From CAYJGJ01 sp964367585 (GTDB lineage: Bacteria; Bacillota; Clostridia; Peptostreptococcales; Anaerovoracaceae), in contig CAYIYH010000001.1 of NCBI GenBank assembly GCA_964367585.1, positions 614,138 to 678,137 of the forward strand: a DNA stretch of 64,000 nt, given 5' to 3'. The position numbers were made by a program, and so were the translations under genes. The notes below the pieces were generated by a model. The model searched no databases and was not told the origin of the DNA. It saw nothing but the letters and a program-made list of their open reading frames with translations. Shown one piece after another: positions 1 through 8,288 of this stretch (the first letter of the stretch is position 1; each line of letters opens with the position of its first letter).

Positions 1-1
1 C

Positions 2-91
2 ATAGATCAACCTTTTACCGAATTTGCCGTGACAAACGAAAAAGATGACGAAGGTTACATAAGTAAAATTACAATTACGACTATACAGTAA
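2..91 (+). CDS. C-terminal end of an unidentified protein (partial)
   Basis: An open frame enters from the left edge and ends with TAA at 89-91. It gives about 29 residues ending in TITTIQ. The composition is polar and acidic and shows no recognisable motif. The short terminator just downstream supports a real gene end. The family cannot be told from this fragment. Confidence 0.45.
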   Translation: MDQPFTEFAVTNEKDDEGYISKITITTIQ

Positions 92-107
92 TAACAATAT
101 TTCAAAT

Positions 108-129
108 AAAATCCTTCCTTGGATTTTTT
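108..129 (+). terminator. Short rho-independent terminator
   Basis: AAAATCC (108-114) pairs with GGATTTT (121-127) around a 6-base loop, and the T-run continues to 129. It follows the partial gene that ends at 91 and would isolate it from the ferredoxin-domain gene at 178. Confidence 0.55.
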
Positions 130-177
130 CAGATATGGAAAAATGCCATCAACAACAAAATATTATAGGAGAAATCT

Positions 178-726
178 ATGATAAAAACAAGTTTAGAATC
201 AGAAAAAAATACACTTTCATTGGTTGCTGACATGATGCTCACGGCTGCAAAAACTGCGCCAAAAGGGAGCGGAAAAGATAATGTCGTTTCCATGATCATA
301 TCCGGAGACGAAAAGATAGAACTGTCAAATACAATGCGAAAGCTAAGCAAAAAATATGATGAAGCATTCATAGAGAGAGATGCTAACAACCTAGATTCAT
401 GTGATCTCGTCGTTATTATAGGAGTGAAGTATAATCCCTTTGGACTGGATAACTGTCACCTATGTGGTTTTGAAAATTGCGCTGAGATGAAAAGAAGTGG
501 AGCTATGTGTGCATTTAATATCACTGACCTTGGCATTGCAATCGGATCTGCTGTTTCAATTGCTGCGGATCATAGAATTGATAATAGAATAATGTATTCT
601 GTAGGAAAAGCAGCTGTAGAAAATAACTTATTTGAAGATGACGTCAGAATATGCTATGGAATTCCACTTTCTGTATCCTCTAAAAACATTTTTTATGACA
701 GAAATCCAGGGGCAGTGCTAAGGTAA
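178..726 (+). CDS. DUF2148 ferredoxin-domain protein
   Basis: 182 residues. The central cysteine cluster (CHLCGFENCAEM, then a further Cys near SGAMCAF, about residues 98-117) is typical of the DUF2148/COG4739 ferredoxin-domain family, which probably holds an iron-sulfur cluster. The N-terminal part carries the family's AAxTAPKG-like stretch near residue 25. AGGAGA at 167-172 lies 5 bases before the ATG and fixes the start. Its role is not known. It is common in strict anaerobes. The next gene starts about 100 bases downstream on the same strand and may be co-transcribed. Confidence 0.85.
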   Translation: MIKTSLESEKNTLSLVADMMLTAAKTAPKGSGKDNVVSMIISGDEKIELSNTMRKLSKKYDEAFIERDANNLDSCDLVVIIGVKYNPFGLDNCHLCGFENCAEMKRSGAMCAFNITDLGIAIGSAVSIAADHRIDNRIMYSVGKAAVENNLFEDDVRICYGIPLSVSSKNIFYDRNPGAVLR

Positions 727-824
727 TCGTGCGATTAACTGCCTTTTCTACATCTATTAAATTAAACAAATCAATTCTAGCTGAGAAACCTCTCAAGAAT
801 CAGACTGAAAATTTTGGAGAAAAA

Positions 825-2000
825 ATGAAAAATAATGAAAAAGCAATACTGATAATAGGAATTATCTTTATTGCATTTAATATGCGAGCGCCTATAACGG
901 CGGTCGGACCAGTATTAGAGTTAATTAAATCTGAATACTCCTTGTCAAATTCAATGGCAGGGCTAATAACTACAATACCACTTTTGGCTTTTGCTGTCGT
1001 TTCTCCGTTTGTTGCGAAAATAAACAATTACCTCGGCTATGGCAAAGCTCTAATGCTAGGGCTTTTACTTTTAGTAATGGGTGAATTGATTCGCTCTTAT
1101 ATAGGGTTATTGGGATTATTTATTGGAACAGCTTTTATAGGAGTTGGAATTGCTATTGCAAATGTCCTCTTGCCTACTATCATTAAACTAAAGTTCTCAG
1201 AAAATGTTGGAATTATGACTAGTGTTTATACTACAAGCATGTCAATATTCGCCTCTATAGGAGCAGGAATTAGCTACCCATTAGCATCTGATTATGGACT
1301 TGGATTTCAAAGTACTTTTGCCTTGTCAATACCATTTGCCATTGTTGCAATGCTTATTTGGCTGCCACAACTTAAAACGCCCCAACCAATAACCGATATT
1401 GAGAATAAAATTATCTCTAGTGGTTCCATTTGGAAATCAAAACAGGCATGGGGAATTACATTGTTCATGGGATTGCAATCCCTTACATATTACGCAATGG
1501 TGGCATGGCTACCAACTATCTTACAGTCAAAAGGTATTTCCGCTGGTTTAGCAGGTGTAATTACTACGATATTTCAATTGGCAGCTATTCCAATTGGATT
1601 TTTCGTACCAATTATAGCATTAAAACTTAAAATTCAAAGCCCGATTGCGGTAATTACATTTGTTTTTTATTTTATAGGGACAAGTTTAATTCTATTCACA
1701 GAAAATTATATAATGATAACTATTGGGGTTGTACTATACTCATTTGGCACAGGAAGTAGCTTGTCATATGCAATTTCACTTTTTTCTATTAGAACAAAAT
1801 CCGCACAGCGAGCGGGGGAACTTTCGGGCATGGCACAGACTGCTGGCTATCTTGTGGCAGCGCTTGGCCCATTGGTAATCGGTATAATATACGATATTCT
1901 CCAAAGCACTGAAGTAGTACTAGGATTGTTGTTAGCTGTATCGGTTGGGTTATTAATTACAGGGTATACCGCGGGAAGAGACGTATATATAGAGGATTAA
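825..2000 (+). CDS. MFS transporter, CynX/NimT (cyanate permease) family
   Basis: 391 residues with about 12 hydrophobic segments. The first helix carries the family signature IAFNMRAPITAVGP, matching the CynX/NimT branch of the major facilitator superfamily. Substrates in this branch include cyanate and nitroimidazole-type compounds, and the true substrate here is unknown. An upstream GTG at 729 opens the frame, but the 32 extra residues are hydrophilic and have no ribosome site. The ATG at 825 sits 4-5 bases after TTTTGGAGA and places the signature in its normal position. The gene is convergent with the sigma-54 regulator. Confidence 0.85.
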   Translation: MKNNEKAILIIGIIFIAFNMRAPITAVGPVLELIKSEYSLSNSMAGLITTIPLLAFAVVSPFVAKINNYLGYGKALMLGLLLLVMGELIRSYIGLLGLFIGTAFIGVGIAIANVLLPTIIKLKFSENVGIMTSVYTTSMSIFASIGAGISYPLASDYGLGFQSTFALSIPFAIVAMLIWLPQLKTPQPITDIENKIISSGSIWKSKQAWGITLFMGLQSLTYYAMVAWLPTILQSKGISAGLAGVITTIFQLAAIPIGFFVPIIALKLKIQSPIAVITFVFYFIGTSLILFTENYIMITIGVVLYSFGTGSSLSYAISLFSIRTKSAQRAGELSGMAQTAGYLVAALGPLVIGIIYDILQSTEVVLGLLLAVSVGLLITGYTAGRDVYIED

Positions 2001-2087
2001 CTTTGGGTGTGCTTTTTTACACTTTCATTTATCTTATCATACTAAAATGGGTATCGCATTCCACCAAAATATGCCCGGGAGTTAAGA

Positions 2088-3866
2088 CTATTTATCCTGG
2101 TTTATCTTTCTATATAATGTTGCGCGGCTTATTCCCAATGCTCTTGCGACTTTTTCTTTTCCCTCTAAAGTATTTCCGTAAAACAAAAGAGCTTCCTCAA
2201 TAGCAACACTTTCTAAGACGGACAGTGGGACAGGTTCTTTTATCGTCTTTTCACTATTTCCACTTTTTACTTTTCCTCCAAAATCCTCTATCGTAATTAT
2301 TTCTTTCTTACATCTATTGACAGCATATTCCACAGTATTTTGCAATTCCCTAACATTTCCCGCCCATGGATTCTTTACTAACTCTTCCATAGCTTCTTTA
2401 CTAACCTTTGAGATATCTTTTTCTAACATCTGGCTGTACATCTGCACGAAGAAGTTTACCAAAACAGGAATGTCGACTACACGCTCTCTTAATGGAGGAA
2501 TTGTCAATGGAATTACATTCAGCCTATAATATAGATCTTCTCTGAACTCGCCATTTTTTGTCATTGCTTCTAGGTCTCTATTTGTTGCCGTTATAATTCT
2601 AATGTCTACCTCAATATCTCTCGTCCCACCAACTTTTTGTATCTTTCTTTCCTGTAATGCACGCAGCAACTTGGATTGCAGATGTATAGGTAGTTCGCCA
2701 ATTTCATCCAAAAATAAAGTGCCATTATTAGCAAGTTCGAACTTCCCTATTCTTCCGCCTTTCATTGCGCCCGTGAATGAGCCTTCTTCATACCCGAAGA
2801 ACTCACTTTCCATTAGATTATCGGGTATTGCCGCACAGTTTACTGTAATAAACGGCCCTTGGGATACTTTGCTATTTGAGTGTATAGCTCGTGCAAAGAC
2901 TTCCTTACCAGTTCCACTTTCTCCTTGGATGAAAATAGTAGAAGAGCTTTTGGCGAACGTTTCCGCTTCTTCTTTTACTTTTATAATCTCCTTGCTTTTT
3001 CCTATTATATTTTCGAATCCACCGTTGTCTTCCTTATAAAACCAATAATTTATCTTATCGAGAAATTCTTTTGTTTTTTTGAAATATATTAATCCCCCTC
3101 TATAGATACCTTCTATTATTACAGGGGAAAATGTCACGTCGTAATCTTCCGTTCCTTTTTTTGTTGTTATAGAAAATGTGCTCTCTTTTGGACTAGTAGC
3201 ATTTTTAATGAATTCCATTAATGATTCATTTTCCTTGCCTTCTATTGGTATTTTTCCATCTCTATTTTTCACTGCGTTTGAGTTATTATCAAAAAACAAG
3301 TCCTCGAACCTTTTATTATAATGGAGTATTTCATTCTTTTCATTAATATTGATAAATGGAAAATTAATTGCCTCTATTACTTCTTCCATTTTTTTTGAAG
3401 TGGTCAAGAGGTGAATCCTACTCGCCTCATCATCTAATTTACCTGTTATCATCTGGCACATATTTTGAATGAATGAAATGTATGATGCTTCATTTTTAAT
3501 TAATCTGTCTTGTTGTTCTTCACTTTTTGCATAAATACCTATTGCCCCAATTGTTTTTTTGTCACAAATAATCGGATGGACAATAATAGAAATCACATCG
3601 CAATTCTCCTTCCTATTACAAGTAGCACACCCCGGATTTTCTGATTTAACATCCTTCAATACAATCGTCGTACTATTGATTGTAGATCGTGTTAAAATAG
3701 ATTCCGCACTTAGCTTTTCACAGTTCGCATCACTTGGGCTTAACATATCAGAATCACCCACCATATTTAATTTATCGTCGCATATTAAAACATCCATGCC
3801 AAGTACACTTGATATAGTCTTTGTAGTCGTGTATAGATAGCTGCGTATCTCTAATAAATCTATCAA
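2088..3866 (-). CDS. Sigma-54-dependent transcriptional activator (sensor, PAS, AAA+, Fis-type HTH)
   Basis: 592 residues. An N-terminal sensor-like region (1-150) contains a CATCNRKENC cysteine cluster near residue 80. A PAS-like segment (about 160-275) comes next, then a sigma-54 AAA+ domain (about 285-520) with Walker A GESGTGKE, the sigma-54-contacting loop GSFTGA near residue 360 (usual form GAFTGA), and Walker B LFLDEIGEL. The C-terminal Fis-like helix-turn-helix ends ALGISRATLYRKI. The start is TTG with GGAG about 9 bases upstream. It is the last gene of the arginine/opine locus, all on the minus strand. By inference it activates the -24/-12 promoter at 7899-7915. The ligand is unknown, and the cysteine cluster could bind metal or sense redox. 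Confidence 0.92.
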   Translation of the reverse strand: MIDLLEIRSYLYTTTKTISSVLGMDVLICDDKLNMVGDSDMLSPSDANCEKLSAESILTRSTINSTTIVLKDVKSENPGCATCNRKENCDVISIIVHPIICDKKTIGAIGIYAKSEEQQDRLIKNEASYISFIQNMCQMITGKLDDEASRIHLLTTSKKMEEVIEAINFPFININEKNEILHYNKRFEDLFFDNNSNAVKNRDGKIPIEGKENESLMEFIKNATSPKESTFSITTKKGTEDYDVTFSPVIIEGIYRGGLIYFKKTKEFLDKINYWFYKEDNGGFENIIGKSKEIIKVKEEAETFAKSSSTIFIQGESGTGKEVFARAIHSNSKVSQGPFITVNCAAIPDNLMESEFFGYEEGSFTGAMKGGRIGKFELANNGTLFLDEIGELPIHLQSKLLRALQERKIQKVGGTRDIEVDIRIITATNRDLEAMTKNGEFREDLYYRLNVIPLTIPPLRERVVDIPVLVNFFVQMYSQMLEKDISKVSKEAMEELVKNPWAGNVRELQNTVEYAVNRCKKEIITIEDFGGKVKSGNSEKTIKEPVPLSVLESVAIEEALLFYGNTLEGKEKVARALGISRATLYRKINQDK

Positions 3867-4005
3867 TTGATAATCTCCATATTACAAAAGTTTGAGAAAA
3901 AAATATCCCACTGTTGACTTAGTTTTTAAATATCTTCAAAATTATATTTTTTTTAATATATCATTTTTATCCACTTATTCGCAACATGTTTACAATCAAG
4001 CAACA

Positions 4006-4040
4006 TAAAAATAGCGAAGCAGTCTTACTACTGCTTCGCT
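4006..4040 (-). terminator. Rho-independent terminator after the ornithine cyclodeaminase family gene
   Basis: AGCGAAGCAGT (4013-4023) pairs perfectly with ACTGCTTCGCT (4030-4040). On the minus strand the stem is followed by ATTTTTATG. It separates the catabolic operon from the regulator gene, so the regulator probably has its own promoter. Confidence 0.8.
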
Positions 4041-4098
4041 AACAAATCTACTTTTTAAGTTGAGGCGCGTCGTTTGATGGCTTTCATAATCTATAGAT

Positions 4099-5100
4099 TT
4101 ATCTAAAATCGAATTTTGCAAGACTATTATTATTCTCAAAATTGCGCTTGTATAAATTAGCAGCAATCCCGATATCCGTCGAGCCCATACCAATGATACA
4201 AGCACATATTATTTCTTCATCATTCTCGCGAGCCGGTTTTTTTCCTATTACAATATCTTGCATTTCTGCATGAATGTTTTTTTCTGTAATTTTTCCAGCA
4301 TCAACCAGTTTTAGTAACTCACCTCTATGTGCGTTTTGTTCCCAACTGTCAACGACAAGTTTAGAACAGTTCAACGGGATATTCTCATCTAATTCCTGAA
4401 AAGATCCTAGAGACAAAACTGTTGCACCTTTTTTTAACCATTCATACATTACTAATGGCTCGTCCGCAATCGTTACCGTTACGATGATATCCGAATCTCT
4501 ACATGCCGTTTCCAGAGTGTCACACACTCTTACAGCAACATCTAATTCATCGCTAACCTCTTTTGCATAGCGCGTTGCTACATCTTCTCTAACATCGTAC
4601 ACTCTAATTTCTTCAATTTCGAGAGCTTCCGCAATAGCTTGTGCATTTGTTCTGCCTTGCACTCCTGCACCTATAATTGTCAAAATCTTTGAGTTGTTTT
4701 TTGCTAAATACTTTGCGGCAACTCCAGCCGATGCTCCGGTTCTAATATCAGTAATATAACTTCCGTCCATAATCGCAAGTATTTCTCCTGTTTTTCTTTC
4801 ATTTAGAATGATTACACCTCCAATATATGGGATGTTTTGTTTGTAGTTATCTTCAAAACCCCAAACCCATTTTATCCCCGAAGAGTCCGTTTCGCCCCCT
4901 ATGTACGCTGGCATAGCATTATATGACCCTCCATAGGGCGGCCAATCATTTCCCTCGCCGGTGTCTAATGTTACTTTCGATGGCATCAACACTTGATTCT
5001 TTCCGTGCTCTAGGTACACGGACTCTACTAGCTCCATCGTAGTTTTCATCGATAAAACACTTTTTATTTCTTCTCGTGAAATTAGCTTTACATTCTTCAT
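4099..5100 (-). CDS. Ornithine cyclodeaminase / mu-crystallin family protein
   Basis: 333 residues. Family features are the N-terminal REEIKSVL segment, a Rossmann NAD-binding motif GAGVQGRTNAQAI (about residue 140) and the preceding RTGASAGVAAKYL stretch. Classical members convert ornithine to proline plus ammonia. Relatives are ketimine reductases, alanine dehydrogenases or N-(carboxyethyl) amino acid synthases. GGAG lies 7 bases before the ATG. It is the last gene of the yfcC-opine dehydrogenase transcription unit and is followed by a terminator. Next to arcA and arcB, which yield ornithine, ornithine to proline is a natural guess, and proline is a common Stickland electron acceptor. The exact substrate is inference. 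Confidence 0.85.
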   Translation of the reverse strand: MKNVKLISREEIKSVLSMKTTMELVESVYLEHGKNQVLMPSKVTLDTGEGNDWPPYGGSYNAMPAYIGGETDSSGIKWVWGFEDNYKQNIPYIGGVIILNERKTGEILAIMDGSYITDIRTGASAGVAAKYLAKNNSKILTIIGAGVQGRTNAQAIAEALEIEEIRVYDVREDVATRYAKEVSDELDVAVRVCDTLETACRDSDIIVTVTIADEPLVMYEWLKKGATVLSLGSFQELDENIPLNCSKLVVDSWEQNAHRGELLKLVDAGKITEKNIHAEMQDIVIGKKPARENDEEIICACIIGMGSTDIGIAANLYKRNFENNNSLAKFDFR

Positions 5101-5169
5101 TAAATTGCTCCTAAGATTCTGAAATCACACTTCATCTACTTTTTTCGCTCCCCTGTATTTAAGAACAAA

Positions 5170-5188
5170 TTCTCTTTTATAATGAGAA
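5170..5188. promoter_or_regulatory. Imperfect copy of the sigma-54 activator palindrome
   Basis: TTCTC and GAGAA arms flank a 9-base spacer, and the right half ATAATGAGAA equals that of the site at 8009-8023. The spacing differs from the three upstream sites (5 bases between the same arms there), and no -24/-12 promoter lies next to it. It may be a weak secondary site or chance in AT-rich DNA. Confidence 0.3.
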
Positions 5189-5194
5189 TGCTAT

Positions 5195-6301
5195 TTATCT
5201 TTCCCCAAGTTTTGCGTATTTTATTACGCCGTCTCTATCTAGACCACTAAATCCAAGAGATTCCGCGTTTCTTGCCGATTCAACCGTAGTAAGATCCTCG
5301 TCTAACATTAATTCGCACATTTTGATAACGAATCTCATTTTCTCAGTTTTTAATCCTAGTAATTCTCCTAGCTCAGCCAAAGGCAAAAGTGCTGTAGGAA
5401 TATCTTCATAGATGTATCGTGATCTAACCGTTGGCGCTGCATATATATCCTCATACGCTGCGACATCTTTAACTATTTCTGAAAGAGTTATGCCTTTTGC
5501 GTGGTATTCTATTTCATATTGCTGTTGTAACGAAAATAGGTTTTTTCCGAGTTCCATTCCGAGCGCTTTTCCTATTTCGATTCTCTCTTGATCCATATCT
5601 TCTATGAATGCTCCCATCGTAGGGCCGATACCCTCCCAATAGTACTTGAATTTTCCACCATTCTCAACCCAGTTTACATTCATGATTGTTGGCAAAGGAT
5701 GAACCATTGGGTTAGTGTTATCTAAACCTGTTTCAAGCACTGTTTCACACATTTGAACTTCAGGAATAACCTCGCTTATGACTCTGTGGAAATTATCGTT
5801 TTCACAAGCTGGGAATGTTGCAACTAATATTCTATCTTTCTTTCCACCAATTAAAACAGTTCCCGGTTCAGTAGCTCTACAAGCGAAAAGAAGTGTGTTA
5901 CTCTCCGCTATCGTGACTTTTTCAGTATATCCTACTGATTCCAAAGATTTTTTAAAAGCAAATGAACCGAATGTAGATGCAGGGCTTAAAAAGATATATT
6001 GTTCTTTTTTCAAATATGGAGCCATTGTTATTGCGATTTTGTGGTGGTAAGTAGATGGGTTTACGACCATAATTACATCGACACCCTCGATTGCTTCTTG
6101 CATATCATTACCAACATATGCAAGTTCTCCTTTTTCCTCAATGTCCCCAGTCAATTGGATACATCCTTTTTCTTTAATCTTGTCTGTAGTTTCTTGGAAA
6201 AAGTCAAATAATCTTACTTCATATCCTTTGTTTGCAATGTATCCTGCGAATGCTTGGCCACCATTTCCTGCACCTATTACCGCAAATTTTAAATTACCCA
6301 T
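5195..6301 (-). CDS. NAD/NADP octopine/nopaline dehydrogenase family protein
   Basis: 368 residues. An N-terminal Rossmann fold has the motif GAGNGGQAFAGYI (residues 10-22). The C-terminal octopine-dehydrogenase domain contains NPMVHP (the likely catalytic His) and IEDMDQERIEIG. The family makes or oxidises opines, that is, reductive conjugates of an amino acid such as arginine with a 2-oxo acid such as pyruvate. GGAG lies 6 bases before the ATG. It stands between the carrier gene and the ornithine cyclodeaminase family gene in one unit. In this setting oxidation of an opine to arginine plus oxo acid would feed the arc enzymes. That direction is inferred and not shown. Confidence 0.85.
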   Translation of the reverse strand: MGNLKFAVIGAGNGGQAFAGYIANKGYEVRLFDFFQETTDKIKEKGCIQLTGDIEEKGELAYVGNDMQEAIEGVDVIMVVNPSTYHHKIAITMAPYLKKEQYIFLSPASTFGSFAFKKSLESVGYTEKVTIAESNTLLFACRATEPGTVLIGGKKDRILVATFPACENDNFHRVISEVIPEVQMCETVLETGLDNTNPMVHPLPTIMNVNWVENGGKFKYYWEGIGPTMGAFIEDMDQERIEIGKALGMELGKNLFSLQQQYEIEYHAKGITLSEIVKDVAAYEDIYAAPTVRSRYIYEDIPTALLPLAELGELLGLKTEKMRFVIKMCELMLDEDLTTVESARNAESLGFSGLDRDGVIKYAKLGER

Positions 6302-6321
6302 GGTATTCTCCTTATAATTAT

Positions 6322-6355
6322 ATTCCCCTAAAAAACAAATATCTTTTAGGGGAAT
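6322..6355. other. Intercistronic hairpin between carrier and opine dehydrogenase genes
   Basis: ATTCCCCTAAAA (6322-6333) pairs with TTTTAGGGGAAT (6344-6355). On the minus-strand message it is not followed by a U-run, so it is more likely a processing or stability element than a terminator. On the plus strand it is followed by six T, but no plus-strand gene ends here. Confidence 0.5.
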
Positions 6356-6390
6356 TTTTTATGATCTATCGTGTTTTATTTACATCGAGC

Positions 6391-7782
6391 TTAGAAAGGC
6401 CCATAGTTTGTAAGAACAGCAATAGCTAATACGATAAACACCCAAACTGTCCATGCAGCAACTAAAGGAAGTGCAAATTTGAACCATTTTCCGAAAGGAA
6501 TTTTAGCAAGTCCCAAAGATGCCATTACTACTGAGTGAGTAGGAGTTATCATGTTCCAGAATCCATCTCCAGCTTGGAATGCCATTACAGCCGTTTGTCT
6601 TGTTACTCCGATAACATCGCTCAATGGAGCAAGGATTGGCATTACAACTACCGCTTGTCCAGAAGATGATGGGATAAAGAAGTTAATGAAACCTTGTGAA
6701 ATATACATTCCCCATGCAGCGAATACACTATTTAATTGAGACAATGGAATAGACAACCAGTATACTATTGTATCCATTATTGCTCCATCTTCCATTATTA
6801 CTAATACTGCTCTTGATAATCCGATATAAAGCGCAGCCGTCGTCATTTCTCCAGCGCCATCGATGAATCCTTTTGCAATAGATTCTAAATCTGTTTTATA
6901 ATATATGAATCCAACAATTAAACCCATAGCCAAGAATAATGCTGACAATTCAGTTAAATACCATCCAAATTGGCTTACACCATACATAAGTACAGCAATT
7001 GTAAGAAGAAGCACTAGTAAAATAATTTTATCAGTACCAGTCATTTTACGCTCTTCTGTTGCGTTAAATTGAGCTAGTAATGGTGCGTTGTCAATTCCTT
7101 GAGCCTTGTATTTTTTACCATGTCTAAGTGTAAAGATTATTGCAATAATCAAAGCTCCGACCATTAGAAGCACTCTTAGTCCTACACCGGAGAAAGTTGG
7201 AAGCTCTGCAATGCCTTGTGCAACAGCCGTATTAAACGGATTGAGTGGACCAGCCGAATAACCGCAATAAATACCTATTAATACCATTGACACCCCTACG
7301 ATTGGATCGTATCCCATTTTGAGGGCAACCGTAACTAAGATTACAACAAATGGAAGAGACTCTTCCGCCATACCGAATGTTGCACCACATACTGCGAATG
7401 CAGTCATTATTATTGCAACAAGTAAAGTTTCTCTACCCTTTAGTTTTGTAACTAAACTGCCTAGTCCAGCACTAATTGCGCCCGATTTAGAAATAAGACC
7501 AAAAGATCCTCCGACTACGAATACAAATGCAATAATTTCTGATGCTTTAACTAGGCCTCTAAAAACTGATGAAAATGCTTGAGTCAGTGTTGTAGGTGAA
7601 CCTTCTACTTCAGCATACGTACCTGCTAGTACCAATGTTCTACCAGATTCTTCGTCTACGACTCTTTCGAATTCGCCAGCTGGTATAACATATGTTAAAG
7701 CAGCCATTACGAAGATGATAATAAATAGCAATAATGCCGTGTCGGGAAACTTAAATCCCTTTTTCTTTTCTTCTAGATTCAT
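6391..7782 (-). CDS. YfcC family carrier (putative basic amino acid transporter)
   Basis: 463 residues with 11-12 membrane segments, opening with the YfcC-type FKFPDTALLL...AALTYVIPAGEFER block. It belongs to the anaerobic C4-dicarboxylate carrier-like family (Pfam YfcC/DcuC-like), whose members beside arc genes are taken to move arginine, ornithine or related compounds. GGAG lies 6 bases before the ATG. It is the first gene after the sigma-54 promoter at 7899-7915, with a leader of about 110 bases. By its position the substrate is probably arginine, ornithine or an opine. This is inference. Confidence 0.85.
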   Translation of the reverse strand: MNLEEKKKGFKFPDTALLLFIIIFVMAALTYVIPAGEFERVVDEESGRTLVLAGTYAEVEGSPTTLTQAFSSVFRGLVKASEIIAFVFVVGGSFGLISKSGAISAGLGSLVTKLKGRETLLVAIIMTAFAVCGATFGMAEESLPFVVILVTVALKMGYDPIVGVSMVLIGIYCGYSAGPLNPFNTAVAQGIAELPTFSGVGLRVLLMVGALIIAIIFTLRHGKKYKAQGIDNAPLLAQFNATEERKMTGTDKIILLVLLLTIAVLMYGVSQFGWYLTELSALFLAMGLIVGFIYYKTDLESIAKGFIDGAGEMTTAALYIGLSRAVLVIMEDGAIMDTIVYWLSIPLSQLNSVFAAWGMYISQGFINFFIPSSSGQAVVVMPILAPLSDVIGVTRQTAVMAFQAGDGFWNMITPTHSVVMASLGLAKIPFGKWFKFALPLVAAWTVWVFIVLAIAVLTNYGPF

Positions 7783-7898
7783 TTTTTTCTCCTATCTAAA
7801 AAAATACTACTTCTAGTAACATAATGAAAGGCATATATGTTATAAAATCCATATTGTCCTGTTGGATGTTACCGATTAATGATATACTTTTTGTAAAT

Positions 7899-7915
7899 AG
7901 CAAAGTTCATGCCAA
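7899..7915 (-). promoter_or_regulatory. Sigma-54 (-24/-12) promoter
   Basis: Read on the minus strand the sequence is TTGGCATGAACTTTGCT. It matches the sigma-54 consensus TGGCAC-N5-TTGC with GG and GC exactly 12 bases apart. It is about 115 bases upstream of the yfcC start and downstream of three palindromic sites, which is the layout of an enhancer-dependent promoter. Confidence 0.85.
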
Positions 7916-7964
7916 CTACATAAATGCTGAAATTACAGCATTATTATTGTATTGAGTGTAAATT

Positions 7965-8073
7965 ATTCTCATTATGATAATAATCTCTATATTATTTGCC
8001 GATATAATTTCTCATAATGAGAATATCGCACTGATAAACCGAAAAATCGATTGCTCCCTTCTCAAAATGAGAA
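7965..8073 (-). promoter_or_regulatory. Three palindromic upstream activator sites
   Basis: Site 1 (7965-7981) is ATTCTCATTATGATAAT, with one mismatch. Site 2 (8009-8023) is TTCTCATAATGAGAA, perfect arms of 7. Site 3 (8059-8073) is TTCTCAAAATGAGAA, arms of 6. Their centres lie about 66, 109 and 159 bases upstream of the promoter, with spacings near 43 and 50 bases. These are probably the binding sites of the sigma-54 activator encoded at 2088-3866. Confidence 0.75.
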
Positions 8074-8090
8074 TCCTATATCGAAATCTT

Positions 8091-8270
8091 ATTTAAATCG
8101 AGGATAAGAAACTAAAGTACTTACATGATTTGTCCGTGCCGAAGATTGCTTGCTGGTACGAGAGGCGATTAGCCTCTCAGTGTTTCAATGGGAAATTATG
8201 TACTCACCACTGAAAATCGAAATGGCCCCCGCCTATAGAGGCGGGGGCCATCGTGCCATGGTTATAAATG
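8091..8270 (+). repeat. Dispersed hairpin repeat, copy A (most complete)
   Basis: It starts with ATTTAAATCGAGG and contains GTCCGTGCC-GAAGATTGC, the stem CGTGCC/GGTACG (8135-8140/8155-8160), the perfect stem GAGAGGC/GCCTCTC (8160-8166/8172-8178) and the segment ATGGGAAATTA. It ends CATCGTGCCATGGTTATA. The same modules in the same order recur near 59.3 kb and 61.0 kb, and parts recur at 9.3, 10.6 and 24.5 kb. It contains no coding frame. Confidence 0.75.
8222..8251 (-). terminator. Strong GC-rich hairpin after arcC
   Basis: ATGGCCCCCGCCT (8222-8234) pairs perfectly with AGGCGGGGGCCAT (8239-8251) around a 4-base loop. On the minus strand it follows the arcC stop and is trailed by TTTCGATTTT. 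It is also the right part of repeat copy A, so the terminator may have come with the repeat. Confidence 0.7.
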
Positions 8271-8288
8271 ATTATCTACATCTATAAA

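Noticed and set aside
729..824. Longer GTG start for the MFS transporter
   Set aside because: The added residues are hydrophilic and lack a ribosome site. The ATG at 825 has a good site and places the family signature at the normal position.
2001..2087. Weak stem GTGT/ACAC with a T-run after the MFS gene
   Set aside because: The stem is only four bases, too short to call a terminator.
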